The notes: generated by a model from the letters alone, not told the origin. Counted from the first letter of the stretch, positions 43,709-52,880 are shown. The stretch: DNA of 64,000 bases from Paraburkholderia fungorum (GCF_003610895.1 NZ_MCAS01000023.1:248001-312000), one strand, 5' to 3'. A program made the numbers and translations.

Positions 43709-45103
43709 ATGATCTCCAAATCTATTTTCAAGGCGTATGACATTCGCGGCGTAATCGGCAAGACGCTCGACGCCGATGCGGCGCGTTCGATCGGCCGTGC
43801 GTTCGGCAGCGAAGTGCGGGCGCAAGGCGGCGACGCCGTGGTGGTCGCGCGTGACGGACGCCTCTCGGGTCCCGAGCTGGTTCAGGCGCTGTCGGACGGT
43901 TTGCGTGCAGCCGGTGTCGACGTGGTCAACGTCGGCATGGTGCCGACACCGGTCGGCTACTTCGCGGCCAGCGTGCCGTTGAAGCTCGACGGCGGCGAAC
44001 GCCGCGTCGATTCGTGCATCGTCGTGACGGGCAGCCACAATCCGCCTGACTACAACGGCTTCAAGATGGTCCTGCGCGGCGCGGCCATTTACGGCGAGGC
44101 GATCCTCGCGCTGCATCAGCGCATTGTCGACGAGGATTTCTCGGAAGGCAGCGGCACGTACGCCGAGTACGACATTGCCGATGCCTATCTGGATCGCATC
44201 ACGAGCGACGTCAAGCTTGCCCGTCCGATCAAGATCGTGGTCGACACCGGCAACGGCGTGGCGGGCGGCCTCGCACCGAAGCTCTTCAGGAAGCTGGGCT
44301 GCGAGCTGGTTGAGCTATTCACCGAAATCGACGGCAACTTCCCGAACCATCACCCGGACCCGGCTCACCCCGAGAATCTGCAGGACGTGATTCGCGCGCT
44401 GAAGGAAACCGACGCTGAAATCGGTTTCGCGTTCGACGGCGACGGCGACCGGCTCGGTGTCGTCACCAAAGACGGCCAGATCATTTATCCGGACCGCCAA
44501 CTGATGCTGTTCGCCGAAGAAGTGCTGTCGCGCAACAAGGGCGCGCAGATCATTTACGACGTGAAATGCACGCGCAATCTTGCGAAATGGGTCAAGGACA
44601 AGGGCGGCGAACCGCTGATGTGGAAAACTGGCCACTCGCTGGTCAAGGCGAAGCTGCGCGAAACCGGCGCGCCGCTGGCCGGCGAAATGAGCGGCCACGT
44701 GTTTTTCAAAGACCGCTGGTATGGGTTCGACGACGGCCTGTACACGGGCGCGCGTCTGCTGGAAATCCTCACGCGCGTGGCCGATCCGAGCCAGCTGTTG
44801 AACTCGCTGCCGAACTCGAATTCCACGCCAGAACTGCAATTGAAGCTCGAAGAAGGCGAAAACTTCGAACTGATCGCACGGTTGCAGCAGAACGCCACCT
44901 TTACCGGCGCGGACGAGGTCATCAAGATCGACGGTCTGCGTGTCGAGTACCCGGACGGTTTTGGCCTCGCGCGCTCGTCGAACACCACGCCGGTGGTGGT
45001 GATGCGTTTCGAAGCCGATAGCGACGCAGCGCTTAAGCGCATTCAGGAAGACTTCCGCCGCGTCATCATGACGGAAAAGCCAGACGCGAAGCTGCCGTTC
45101 TGA
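43709..45103 (+). CDS. manB: Phosphomannomutase/phosphoglucomutase
   Basis: 464-residue alpha-D-phosphohexomutase interconverting hexose 6-phosphates and 1-phosphates, probably for GDP-mannose and UDP/CDP-glucose supply. KAYDIRGVIGKTL starts the protein, VTGSHNPPDYNGFK contains the catalytic phosphoserine, GFAFDGDGDRLGVV is the metal-binding loop and GEMSGHVFF the sugar-binding loop. Length and motifs match the AlgC/ManB group. ATG 43709 follows AAGTGAG. It is followed by a clear terminator, so it forms a single-gene unit feeding the nearby O-antigen, EPS and core pathways. Confidence 0.94.
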   Translation: MISKSIFKAYDIRGVIGKTLDADAARSIGRAFGSEVRAQGGDAVVVARDGRLSGPELVQALSDGLRAAGVDVVNVGMVPTPVGYFAASVPLKLDGGERRVDSCIVVTGSHNPPDYNGFKMVLRGAAIYGEAILALHQRIVDEDFSEGSGTYAEYDIADAYLDRITSDVKLARPIKIVVDTGNGVAGGLAPKLFRKLGCELVELFTEIDGNFPNHHPDPAHPENLQDVIRALKETDAEIGFAFDGDGDRLGVVTKDGQIIYPDRQLMLFAEEVLSRNKGAQIIYDVKCTRNLAKWVKDKGGEPLMWKTGHSLVKAKLRETGAPLAGEMSGHVFFKDRWYGFDDGLYTGARLLEILTRVADPSQLLNSLPNSNSTPELQLKLEEGENFELIARLQQNATFTGADEVIKIDGLRVEYPDGFGLARSSNTTPVVVMRFEADSDAALKRIQEDFRRVIMTEKPDAKLPF

Positions 45104-45151
45104 ACGCAGTAGCGGCGGCGCGGTTCGAGGCGAACCGCGACTGCTATCGAG

Positions 45152-45187
45152 CGCGGCGCGGGTTTCACTTACCGCGCCGCGTTTTTT
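45152..45187 (+). terminator. Intrinsic terminator of manB
   Basis: CGCGGCGCGG and CCGCGCCGCG arms around a 10-nt loop, followed by six Ts, 48 bp after the manB stop. A standard strong Rho-independent terminator on the plus strand. Confidence 0.92.
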
Positions 45188-45226
45188 CATGCCATTTACC
45201 TGTGTCGCGCTAGAATTGCGCTCCTC

Positions 45227-45343
45227 GTGAGAAAACGCCGGGCTACCCCAAGTTTTCTCACCCCTCGGGGGGCTTGGCGCGAAGCGGCAGGTTCGGGGGC
45301 TCTCTCAACGCATCTTTGGGCCGGATAGCCGGTTTTCCCACAC
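45227..45343 (+). promoter_or_regulatory. Structured leader region before waaC
   Basis: Perfect 10-bp inverted repeat (GTGAGAAAAC at 45227-45236, GTTTTCTCAC at 45252-45261), immediately followed by CCCCTCGGGG and a G-rich stretch up to waaC. No T-tract follows the first hairpin. It could be a leader RNA structure or a repeat element; the promoter of waaC-kdoO-waaA probably lies between the manB terminator and this repeat. Function unknown. Confidence 0.4.
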
Positions 45344-46345
45344 TTGAGCGTGCAAAAGATACTGATCGTGCGGGTGTCGTCATTGGGCGACGTCGTTCAC
45401 AACATGCCGGTGATCGCCGACATTCGACGCCGCCATCCCGGCGCCCAGATCGACTGGCTCGTCGAAGAGAGCTTCGTCGGGCTCGTGGAGCTCGTCAGCG
45501 GCGTGCGGCGGGCCATTCCCGTGTCGCTGCGGCGCTGGCGCAAGCGCATCCTCTCGCTCGACAACTGGCGCGAGATCGGCGCGTTCCGCCGCGCTCTGGC
45601 GGCGGAGAACTACGACCTTGTGATCGACTGCCAGGGGCTCATCAAAACCGCGTGGGTTGCGAGCCTGGCGCGCGGACCGCTCGTCGGCCTCGCCAACCGC
45701 ACCGACGGTGCGGGTTTCGAATGGCCGGTGCGCTTTTTCTACGACAAGCGGGTGCCGATCGAGCGGCGCACCCATGTGGTCGAGCGTACGCGCCAACTGG
45801 TGGCCGCGGCGCTGGGCGATCCGCAGCCGCAACCCACGGACGATATCGATTTCGGCATCGACACGGGGCGCGCGGCGCTGGCCTTGTCTGAGGCGAATCT
45901 GAATCTGCCGGTGCCTTACGTGGTGTTCGTGCACGCCACCTCGCGCGCTGACAAGCAATGGCCCGATGCGGCGTGGATCGAACTCGGCCAGTCTCTGGTG
46001 CGGCGCGGCGCCTCGATCGTGCTGCCGTGGGGCAGCGAGGAAGAACGCGCCACCAGCGAACGTCTGGCGAAGGAATTCGGCGGCGCGGCCATCGTGCCGC
46101 CCAGATTGTCGTTGCCGGCGGTGGTCGGCCTGATCGAAGGCGCTGCCGCGACCGTTGGCGTTGACACAGGTCTAGTGCATATTGCGGCGGCGCTGAAGCG
46201 GCCGACGGTCGAGTTGTACAATTTCGCCACCGCGTGGCGTACCGGCGGTTACTGGTCGCCGAACGTCGTCAATCTCGGCACGGCCGGCAAGCCGCCCACG
46301 CTGCAGGAAGTCAAGTCCGCGCTGGCCGGTTTCGGCCTGCTGTAA
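45344..46345 (+). CDS. waaC: Lipopolysaccharide heptosyltransferase I
   Basis: 333-residue GT9 enzyme adding the first L-glycero-D-manno-heptose to Kdo on lipid A, at the cytoplasmic face of the inner membrane. ILIVRVSSLGDVVHNMPV is the signature N-terminus of WaaC, YVVFVHATSRADKQWP forms the start of the donor half, and TVGVDTGLVHIAAALKRP contains the conserved ADP-heptose-binding Asp/Thr region. TTG 45344 and GTG 45350 are both possible starts; GTG would begin MQKILIV like homologues. kdoO starts 53 bp after its stop, so the three core genes are probably cotranscribed. Confidence 0.94.
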   Translation: MSVQKILIVRVSSLGDVVHNMPVIADIRRRHPGAQIDWLVEESFVGLVELVSGVRRAIPVSLRRWRKRILSLDNWREIGAFRRALAAENYDLVIDCQGLIKTAWVASLARGPLVGLANRTDGAGFEWPVRFFYDKRVPIERRTHVVERTRQLVAAALGDPQPQPTDDIDFGIDTGRAALALSEANLNLPVPYVVFVHATSRADKQWPDAAWIELGQSLVRRGASIVLPWGSEEERATSERLAKEFGGAAIVPPRLSLPAVVGLIEGAAATVGVDTGLVHIAAALKRPTVELYNFATAWRTGGYWSPNVVNLGTAGKPPTLQEVKSALAGFGLL

Positions 46346-46398
46346 TGCTGTAGCGTGGCGTGCTTCGCCTTGCGCGCCATCCGTTTTCAAGGGCGACC

Positions 46399-47283
46399 AT
46401 GAACGAAACCCAGATCATCGAAGTAGCGAACGCTGACTGGCACGGACGCAATCTGTCCGTGCCGCGCGAGACGCTGCTGGCCGGCGTGGAACGCGGCAAA
46501 GTGCTGTATTTCCCGAACCTGCGCTTTGCCATCGAAGGCGGCGAGCAGGCCTTGCTCGATCCCGCGCTGGCCGATCCGAGCCGCAAGAACATTAGTCTCG
46601 AGCCGAACGGCGGCGCCCTGCACGGCGTGGCTGGCGACGCGGTTACGCAATCGGCGGTGCGCGCGTTGATCGCGCGCTATCAGTCCAATGCGCGCACGCT
46701 CGTCGACGGGCTGTTCCCCGAATACAACGGCAAGTTGCGCGTCGCGCCGACGAGCCTGCGGCTGCATCAGGTGGAAGGGCGCGAGACGTCCTGGCGTAAG
46801 GACGATAGCCGTTTGCACGTGGACGCCTTTCCGTCGCGGCCGAATTATGGCGAGCGCATCTTGCGCGTATTCACCAACGTGAATCCGAATGGCGAGCCGC
46901 GCGTATGGCGCGTCGGCGAACCGTTCGAGGACATGGCCAGGCGCTTCCTGCCGCGCATCAAGCCGCAGATGCCGGGCTCGGCGTGGCTGCTGAACCTGTT
47001 GCACGTCACCAAATCGCCGCGCAGCGAATACGACCATCTGATGCTGAATCTGCACGACAGCATGAAGGCCGATCTCGAGTATCAGAAGTCGAGCCCGCAG
47101 GAGACCATGCCGTTTCCGCCGGGCAGCGTGTGGGTGTGCTTCTCCGACCAGACTTCGCATGCGGTGATGTCCGGGCAGTTCATGCTGGAGCAGACTTTCT
47201 TCCTGCCGGTCAAGGCGATGGCGCAGCCGGACTGCGCGCCGCTCGGCATTCTCGAGCGCCTGAAGAGCAGGGCGCTGGTTTGA
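46399..47283 (+). CDS. kdoO: Kdo 3-hydroxylase (Fe(II)/2-oxoglutarate dioxygenase)
   Basis: 294-residue enzyme of the KdoO family, which hydroxylates Kdo on lipid A to the Ko sugar found in Burkholderia, Yersinia and relatives. RLHVDAFPSRP supplies the iron-binding His-x-Asp, SDQTSHAVMSGQ a likely distal His, and a downstream region the Arg for 2-oxoglutarate. Length fits known KdoO (about 290-300). ATG 46399 is preferred over a longer frame from 46360. Its place between waaC and waaA couples Kdo addition with its modification in one transcript. Confidence 0.9.
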   Translation: MNETQIIEVANADWHGRNLSVPRETLLAGVERGKVLYFPNLRFAIEGGEQALLDPALADPSRKNISLEPNGGALHGVAGDAVTQSAVRALIARYQSNARTLVDGLFPEYNGKLRVAPTSLRLHQVEGRETSWRKDDSRLHVDAFPSRPNYGERILRVFTNVNPNGEPRVWRVGEPFEDMARRFLPRIKPQMPGSAWLLNLLHVTKSPRSEYDHLMLNLHDSMKADLEYQKSSPQETMPFPPGSVWVCFSDQTSHAVMSGQFMLEQTFFLPVKAMAQPDCAPLGILERLKSRALV

Positions 47284-47359
47284 GCGCCGCTGTCTGTTTC
47301 TATCGTACGTTGAGACTCGCGCCTTCACTCGGGTTCATGTCCGGGTGTGCGGAGTTCCG

Positions 47360-48676
47360 ATGCTGAGGGCGATTTACAACGCGCTCTGGTGGATCGTCGC
47401 GCCGCTTGCCGTGCTGCGCCTGCTGATTCGCTCGCGCAAGGAGCGTGGTTATCGCGAGCATATCGCCGAGCGTTTCGGTTATGCGCGCGGCCGGCTGCCG
47501 GAAGACAGTGCGCCGCTGATCTGGGTGCATGCGGTGTCGGTGGGCGAGACGCGTGCCGCGCAACCGCTGATCGACGCGTTGATCGAGGCGCGTCCCGACG
47601 CACGAATTCTTCTGACACACATGACGCCGAGTGGCCGTGCCACCGGCGAGCAGATTTTCGGCGACCGTGTGTTGCGCAGCTATTTGCCGTATGACATGCC
47701 GCACGCGGTGCAGCGTTTCTTGCGGACGTGGCGGCCGGCGCTCGGTCTGGTGATGGAAACCGAAGTGTGGCCCACGCTGATCGACGAATGCCGTCGCGCG
47801 GATGTGCCGCTCGTGCTGACCAATGCGCGGATGTCGGCGCGCTCGTATAAGCGCGCGGCCAGGTTTGGTCATGCGACGAAAGACGTATTCGGCGGATTTG
47901 CACGGGTGTTGGCGCAGAGTCCCGCGGATGCGGAGCGGCTCACGGCGCTCGGTGCGCGTAACGTCACGGTGCTCGGCAATCTGAAGTTCGACATGAGCAC
48001 GCCGCCGGAGCTGGCCGCGCGTGGCCATGCGTGGCGTGCGGCGATCGGCACGCGGCCGGTGTGGGTCGCGGCCAGTACGCGTGAAGGCGAAGAGGAACTG
48101 GTGCTGCAGGCGTTCGCCGCGCTTGATGTCGGCGATGCATTGCTGATCCTGGTGCCGCGTCATCCGCAACGGTTTAACGAAGTGGCGGCCTCGGTCGAGA
48201 AGGCCGGTTTGCGACTCGAGCGGCGCTCGGCCTGGGCGCCCGCGGCGACGGTGGCGTCGGCTGCAGCTTCATCTGCGGGCGGTGGTGTACCCGCGCTGTC
48301 TTCGGACGTGAACGTGCTGCTCGGCGATTCGATGGGCGAACTGGGCGCCTACTATGCCGCTTCGGATCTGGCGTTTATCGGCGGGAGCTTGCTGCCGCTG
48401 GGCGGGCAGAATCTGATCGAGGCCTGCGCGGTCGGTGTGCCGGTGTTGATCGGGCCACACGTGTTCAACTTCACGCAAGCCACGGCGGATGCCGTGGCGG
48501 CGGGTGCGGCGGTGCAGGTGCAGGATCCGGCCGATCTGGCACGGGCGCTGCGCGAGCTTTTCGGCGACAAGGCCCGACGGCTGGCGATGGGCGGCGCGGC
48601 TTCGGCGTTTGCCGCGCGCCATCGTGGCGCGACGGCACGGACGGTGGATGTGCTGATGGCGTTGTTGCCGGAATGA
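47360..48676 (+). CDS. waaA: 3-deoxy-D-manno-octulosonic acid (Kdo) transferase
   Basis: 438-residue GT30 enzyme adding Kdo to the lipid A precursor. An N-terminal membrane anchor (about 2-22) precedes the GT-B fold. RERKERGY-like basic segment (RSRKERGYREHIAERFGY), IWVHAVSVGETRAAQPL with the catalytic Glu, VMETEVWPTLIDEC and FIGGSLLPLGGQNLIEACA are hallmark WaaA blocks. A Gly/Ala/Ser-rich insert near 295-315 is longer than in E. coli WaaA. ATG 47360 has GGAG 7 nt upstream; a GTG at 47345 is less likely. Converges on ureG. Confidence 0.95.
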   Translation: MLRAIYNALWWIVAPLAVLRLLIRSRKERGYREHIAERFGYARGRLPEDSAPLIWVHAVSVGETRAAQPLIDALIEARPDARILLTHMTPSGRATGEQIFGDRVLRSYLPYDMPHAVQRFLRTWRPALGLVMETEVWPTLIDECRRADVPLVLTNARMSARSYKRAARFGHATKDVFGGFARVLAQSPADAERLTALGARNVTVLGNLKFDMSTPPELAARGHAWRAAIGTRPVWVAASTREGEEELVLQAFAALDVGDALLILVPRHPQRFNEVAASVEKAGLRLERRSAWAPAATVASAAASSAGGGVPALSSDVNVLLGDSMGELGAYYAASDLAFIGGSLLPLGGQNLIEACAVGVPVLIGPHVFNFTQATADAVAAGAAVQVQDPADLARALRELFGDKARRLAMGGAASAFAARHRGATARTVDVLMALLPE

Positions 48677-48679
48677 GGG

Positions 48680-48697
48680 GAGGCGCGCATGCGCCTC
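48680..48697. terminator. Hairpin between convergent waaA and ureG
   Basis: GAGGCGC-GCAT-GCGCCTC, a perfect 7-bp stem just after the waaA stop. No T-tract on either side, so termination may need Rho or further pairing. Repeats of CAAAGG follow up to the ureG stop. Confidence 0.4.
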
Positions 48698-48746
48698 GAC
48701 TCCAAGGCGTCAAAGGGCTCCAAAGGCTCAAAGCGCCCCTCGGGCC

Positions 48747-49400
48747 TCAAGCCTTCAACAGCCCCTTCTTCTCGATAAACTTCACCACGACATCCAGTCC
48801 GTCGAGCGCCTTCAGATTGCACATCACGAAGGGTCGCTCGCCGCGCATTTTCTTCGCGTCCGATGCCATCACCTCCAGATTCGCGCCGACCATCGGTGCG
48901 AGATCGGTCTTGTTGATCACCAGCAGATCCGATTTCGTGATGCCCGGGCCGCCTTTACGCGGAATCTTCTCGCCGCCGGCCACGTCGATCACATAAATCG
49001 TCAGGTCCGACAGTTCCGGGCTGAAGGTTGCCGCCAGGTTATCGCCGCCCGATTCGATAAAGACGATGTCGGCATCGGGGAACCGCGTCAGCATGCGGTC
49101 GACGGCTTCAAGATTGATCGATGCGTCTTCACGAATCGCGGTGTGGGGGCAGCCGCCCGTTTCGACGCCCATGATCCGTTCAGCGGGCAATGCGCCGGCC
49201 ACCGTCAATAGACGCTGATCTTCTTTCGTGTAGATGTCGTTAGTGATCGCGACGAGGTCGTACTGTTCGCGCATCGCCTTGCAGAGCATTTCGAGCAGCG
49301 TGGTTTTGCCCGAGCCGACCGGGCCGCCGACGCCCACGCGCAGCGGCGGCAGCTTCTTCGTGCGAACAGGCGGGTGAGCGGGGTGGTGAGGTGCGTTCAT
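48747..49400 (-). CDS. ureG: Urease accessory GTPase UreG
   Basis: 217-residue SIMIBI GTPase that powers nickel delivery to urease with UreD, UreF and UreE. P-loop VGGPVGSGKTTLLEML, metal-binding GGCPH (the Cys-Pro-His nickel/zinc site), ESGGDNLAATFSPELSDL and the guanine-specificity NKTDLAP are all present. Full length. Last gene of the ure cluster, 11 nt after ureF. Confidence 0.97.
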   Translation of the reverse strand: MNAPHHPAHPPVRTKKLPPLRVGVGGPVGSGKTTLLEMLCKAMREQYDLVAITNDIYTKEDQRLLTVAGALPAERIMGVETGGCPHTAIREDASINLEAVDRMLTRFPDADIVFIESGGDNLAATFSPELSDLTIYVIDVAGGEKIPRKGGPGITKSDLLVINKTDLAPMVGANLEVMASDAKKMRGERPFVMCNLKALDGLDVVVKFIEKKGLLKA

Positions 49401-49411
49401 GATGGATCTTC

Positions 49412-50092
49412 TTATGAGCGAAAGAGTCGCGAGTACTGCGACTCGTGACGCGCCGACAGAATGCCTAATTGCGGCGCGAAGGTGTTGATGTTGTCCGGTG
49501 ACGTGGCCAATGCGCGCGCGACGGCGGCGTCGATCGGCTCGCGCAACGCGACGATAATGCGTTGCCCCGCGAGTTGGCCGAGCGGTACTGCTTTCAAGGC
49601 GGCGGCGGCCTGGTTTTCCACCCAGCTGAAGGCATAGGCGGCAAGCGCCGCGTCAGGCGCTGCGTCGTGCGCGAAAGCGGCGAAGGCGAACGCCGTGGGT
49701 TGGGCGAGAGGCTTGAGCGATGCCAGCGTCGCGCGGCGCTCGGCGTCGCCCCATTCCAGCGCGACGCACAATTGCCGTAGCGACCAGCCCATCTGTTCCG
49801 TTTCGCGTCTGAGTTCGGCGGACTCACGGCTTGCCAGGAATTCGCTGTTCGCTTCCTTCAGGCCGTCCGCGTCGTGCGCACGCCAGCGTTCCATTTGATG
49901 TGCGAGAAACGGCAGCTCGCCGCGCGCGAGTACATCGGTTAAACCGCTTGCGATCCAGTCGCGTGCGGAATCGGCGTCGGTCACGAGTTGCGCTTCGATC
50001 GCGGCTTCGAGACCTTGCGAGTAGCTGAACGCGCCGATCGGCAGCGCCGGCGACGCAAGATGCAGCAGCGCGGTGAGTTCAGCGATGCGCAT
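49412..50092 (-). CDS. ureF: Urease accessory protein UreF
   Basis: 226-residue helical chaperone bridging UreD and UreG in the urease activation complex. LLHLASPALPIGAFSYSQGLE near the N-terminus and the C-terminal INTFAPQLGILSARHESQYSRLFRS are diagnostic (key residues P-A-L-P-I-G and S-R-L-F). ATG 50092 is selected as the conserved start; it overlaps the ureE stop by 14 nt. A longer open frame (to 50452) is only the His-rich end of ureE read in another frame. Confidence 0.95.
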   Translation of the reverse strand: MRIAELTALLHLASPALPIGAFSYSQGLEAAIEAQLVTDADSARDWIASGLTDVLARGELPFLAHQMERWRAHDADGLKEANSEFLASRESAELRRETEQMGWSLRQLCVALEWGDAERRATLASLKPLAQPTAFAFAAFAHDAAPDAALAAYAFSWVENQAAAALKAVPLGQLAGQRIIVALREPIDAAVARALATSPDNINTFAPQLGILSARHESQYSRLFRS

Positions 50093-50792
50093 GGTGGGGG
50101 TGATGCGCGTGGCCGCACGATTCGTCGTGGACGTGGTCGTCGCCGCCGTGATCGTGTGGGTGGTCGTGGCCCTGCGCATGGCTGTGATCGTGCCCGTGAT
50201 CCGGGTGGTCGTGCCCATGCTCGTGATCATGCGAATGACCGCGACTCTGTCCATGGGCATGATCGTGCGAATGCCCATGATGCTCGCCGAACACCTGCTG
50301 TGCGAGCGCATAGTCTTCCGCGAAGCTCTCGTCGTGACCATGCTTGTGGCCGCCGCCGTACGCACCGGACTCCGGCTGGAACGGCATCGACACCTGGTCC
50401 ACGCTTGCGCCGATGCGCTTGAGCATGTCGGCCAGCACGGGATCGTATTCAAGCTTCAGATAGTCCGCGCCGACTTCAACGGGCGTATGACGATTGCCGA
50501 GGTGATACGCGGCGCGCGTCAGCGTCAACGCATCTTTCGCGCGGACGACCAGCACCGCCTCGGGCGCGGCGACTACGCGCACCAGGCCGCCATCGTCGGC
50601 GACCAGCACATCGCCGTCGCGCAGCACCGTGCCGCGCGGCAGCAGCAGCGCGACTTCTTCGCCGTTGTCGAGCGTTGCCGCGAGACGGCTCTTGCGACGG
50701 TCGTCGAACGCGAGCGTCAGGGTGGGCGCGCGCTTCACCAGCACAGGTGCCAGCTTCAGATGCGGCGCGATCAGTTTGTCGAGAGTGCGCAT
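50079..50792 (-). CDS. ureE: Urease accessory nickel-binding protein UreE
   Basis: 237-residue nickel metallochaperone. The N-terminal peptide-binding domain (1-70) and metal-binding domain (75-150, with YHLGNRHTPVEV) are followed by a His/Asp/Gly-rich tail from about 155. I count about 28 His in the last 70 residues, longer than the tail of Klebsiella UreE. The tail stores or buffers nickel; E. coli-type UreE tolerates its loss, so it is accessory. The gene starts 3 nt after ureC and overlaps ureF by 14 nt. Confidence 0.95.
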   Translation of the reverse strand: MRTLDKLIAPHLKLAPVLVKRAPTLTLAFDDRRKSRLAATLDNGEEVALLLPRGTVLRDGDVLVADDGGLVRVVAAPEAVLVVRAKDALTLTRAAYHLGNRHTPVEVGADYLKLEYDPVLADMLKRIGASVDQVSMPFQPESGAYGGGHKHGHDESFAEDYALAQQVFGEHHGHSHDHAHGQSRGHSHDHEHGHDHPDHGHDHSHAQGHDHPHDHGGDDHVHDESCGHAHHPHHAHR

Positions 50793-50795
50793 GGT

Positions 50796-52502
50796 TTAGA
50801 ACAGGAAGTAACGTTGCGCCATCGGCAGTACGGTTGCCGGCTCGCAAGTCAGCAACTGACCGTCGGCGATCACCTGATACGTCTCCGGATCGACGCTGAT
50901 CGCCGGGCGCCACGCGTTGTGAATCATGTCGGCCTTCGTGATGTTGCGGCAGTTCTTGACCGCAACGATACGCTTGTTCAGACCATAGCGTTCGCCGACG
51001 CCCGCCTCCGCTGCCATCTGCGAAACGAAAGTCAGGGACGTGCGTCCCAATGCGCCGCCGCGCGTCGCGAACATCTCGCGATAGTGGACCGGTTGCGGCG
51101 TTGGAATCGACGCGTTCGGGTCGCCCATCTGCGCCATTGCGATCATGCCGCCCTTCAGGATCAGCGACGGCTTGATGCCGAAAAACGCCGGTTCCCAGAA
51201 CACCAGATCGGCCCACTTGCCCGGTTCGATCGAACCGACTTCGTGCGCGATGCCATGCGTGATGGCCGGATTGATCGTGTACTTGGCGACGTAACGCTTC
51301 GCGCGGAAATTGTCGTGGCGTGCGTTGTCTTCAGGTAGCGCGCCACGTTGCACTTTCATCTTGTGCGCGGTCTGCCAGGTGCGGATGATCACTTCGCCCA
51401 CGCGGCCCATGGCCTGCGAATCCGACGACAACATCGACAACGCGCCGAGGTCGTGCAGGATGTCTTCGGCGGCAATGGTCTCGCGGCGAATACGGGACTC
51501 GGCAAACGCGATATCTTCCGCAATCGAGGGGTCCAGGTGGTGGCACACCATCAGCATGTCGAGATGTTCTTCGAGCGTATTGACGGTGTACGGGCGCGTC
51601 GGATTGGTGGACGAGGGCAGCACGTTCGCTTCGCCGCAGACCTTGATGATGTCCGGTGCATGGCCGCCGCCCGCGCCTTCTGTGTGATACGTGTGAATCG
51701 TGCGGCCTTTGAAAGCGGCCACGGTCGCTTCCACAAAACCCGCTTCGTTCAGCGTATCCGTGTGGATCGCGACCTGCGTGTCGGTGTCGTCGGCGACGGA
51801 AAGACAGTTGTCGATCGCGGCCGGCGTCGTGCCCCAGTCTTCGTGCAGCTTCAGACCGATCGCGCCCGCGGCGATCTGCTCGAGTGCCGGCTCCGGCAGG
51901 CTCACGTTGCCCTTGCCGAGAAAGCCGAGGTTCATCGGATAACCATCGGCCGCCTGCAACATGCGCTCGAGATGCCAGGGACCCGGCGTGCAGGTGGTCG
52001 CGTTCGTGCCCGTGGCCGGACCCGTGCCGCCGCCGAGCATCGTCGTCACGCCGCTCGCGAGCGCTTCTTCGATCTGCTGCGGGCTGATGAAGTGGATGTG
52101 CGTGTCGATGCCGCCCGCTGTCACGATCAAACCCTCGCCGGCGATCACCTCGGTTGAGGCGCCGATCGCGATCGTCACGTTCGGCTGGATATCGGGGTTG
52201 CCGGCCTTGCCGATCGCATGAATGCGGCCGTTCTTGATACCGATGTCCCCCTTGACGATGCCCCAGTGATCGAGAATCACCGCATTCGTCACGACGGTGT
52301 CGACCACCTCGGCGTGCACGCGTTGCGACTGGCCCATGCCGTCGCGAATCACTTTGCCGCCGCCGAATTTCACTTCTTCGCCGTAGATGGTGAAGTCGCG
52401 TTCGACTTCGATTAGCAACTCGGTGTCGGCGAGGCGTACGCGGTCGCCGGTCGTGGGGCCGAACATTTCCGCGTATGCGCGGCGGCCAATGCGTAGTGTC
52501 AT
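50796..52502 (-). CDS. ureC: Urease subunit alpha
   Basis: 568-residue catalytic subunit hydrolysing urea to ammonia and carbamate with a di-nickel centre. Nickel ligands are in the DTHIHFISP segment (His-x-His), the carbamylated Lys is in IGLKLHEDWG, and further His ligands are in the IHTYHTEGAGGGHAPDII region. The mobile flap is MVCHHLDPSIAEDIAFAESR (Cys and His conserved). Length matches the family (about 567). Separated by 55 bp from ureB and 3 nt from ureE. Confidence 0.98.
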   Translation of the reverse strand: MTLRIGRRAYAEMFGPTTGDRVRLADTELLIEVERDFTIYGEEVKFGGGKVIRDGMGQSQRVHAEVVDTVVTNAVILDHWGIVKGDIGIKNGRIHAIGKAGNPDIQPNVTIAIGASTEVIAGEGLIVTAGGIDTHIHFISPQQIEEALASGVTTMLGGGTGPATGTNATTCTPGPWHLERMLQAADGYPMNLGFLGKGNVSLPEPALEQIAAGAIGLKLHEDWGTTPAAIDNCLSVADDTDTQVAIHTDTLNEAGFVEATVAAFKGRTIHTYHTEGAGGGHAPDIIKVCGEANVLPSSTNPTRPYTVNTLEEHLDMLMVCHHLDPSIAEDIAFAESRIRRETIAAEDILHDLGALSMLSSDSQAMGRVGEVIIRTWQTAHKMKVQRGALPEDNARHDNFRAKRYVAKYTINPAITHGIAHEVGSIEPGKWADLVFWEPAFFGIKPSLILKGGMIAMAQMGDPNASIPTPQPVHYREMFATRGGALGRTSLTFVSQMAAEAGVGERYGLNKRIVAVKNCRNITKADMIHNAWRPAISVDPETYQVIADGQLLTCEPATVLPMAQRYFLF

Positions 52503-52557
52503 GGTGTGGGTCCGGAAATGAGCAGGGTGGTCAGAGCAGGCACGCGCAGTCGGCGTA

Positions 52558-52863
52558 TCAGAGCTTGCCCATTACCTTGCCGTTGAAGCCGTAGACGATG
52601 CGCTCACCCGCCAGTTCGACCAGTTCGACGGTGCGTTCCTGGCCGGGCTCGAAGCGCACGGCGGTGCCCGCCGCAATGTTCAGCCGGAAGCCGCGTGCCG
52701 CTTCGCGATCGAAGGAGAGTGCCTCGTTCACTTCGTAGAAGTGGTAGTGCGAGCCGATCTGCACCGGACGGTCGCCGGTATTCGACACGACCACCGTAAC
52801 AGTGGCGCGGCCCGCGTTGAGTTCGTGTTCGCCGTCGTCGATGAGGAGTTCGCCGGGAATCAT
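52558..52863 (-). CDS. ureB: Urease subunit beta
   Basis: 101-residue structural subunit that packs against UreC. MIPGELLIDDGEHELNAGR and IQIGSHYHFYEVN-type blocks (here VQIGSHYHFYEVN) are diagnostic, as is VYGFNGKVMG at the C-terminus. Size is exactly that of separate bacterial beta subunits. It lies 17 bp after ureA and 55 bp before ureC. Confidence 0.97.
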   Translation of the reverse strand: MIPGELLIDDGEHELNAGRATVTVVVSNTGDRPVQIGSHYHFYEVNEALSFDREAARGFRLNIAAGTAVRFEPGQERTVELVELAGERIVYGFNGKVMGKL

Positions 52864-52880
52864 GAGGCTGCCTTGCGTGA

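Noticed and set aside
44315..45190. 291-codon frame antisense to manB
   Set aside because: Shadow of a high-G+C gene; manB has all catalytic motifs.
49412..50452. 346-codon version of ureF
   Set aside because: The extra 120 N-terminal codons are the ureE His-rich tail in another frame; conserved UreF begins at 50092.
50073..51338. 421-codon frame antisense to ureE/ureC
   Set aside because: Shadow frame; the Val/Met-rich start is the complement of the UreE His-rich tail.
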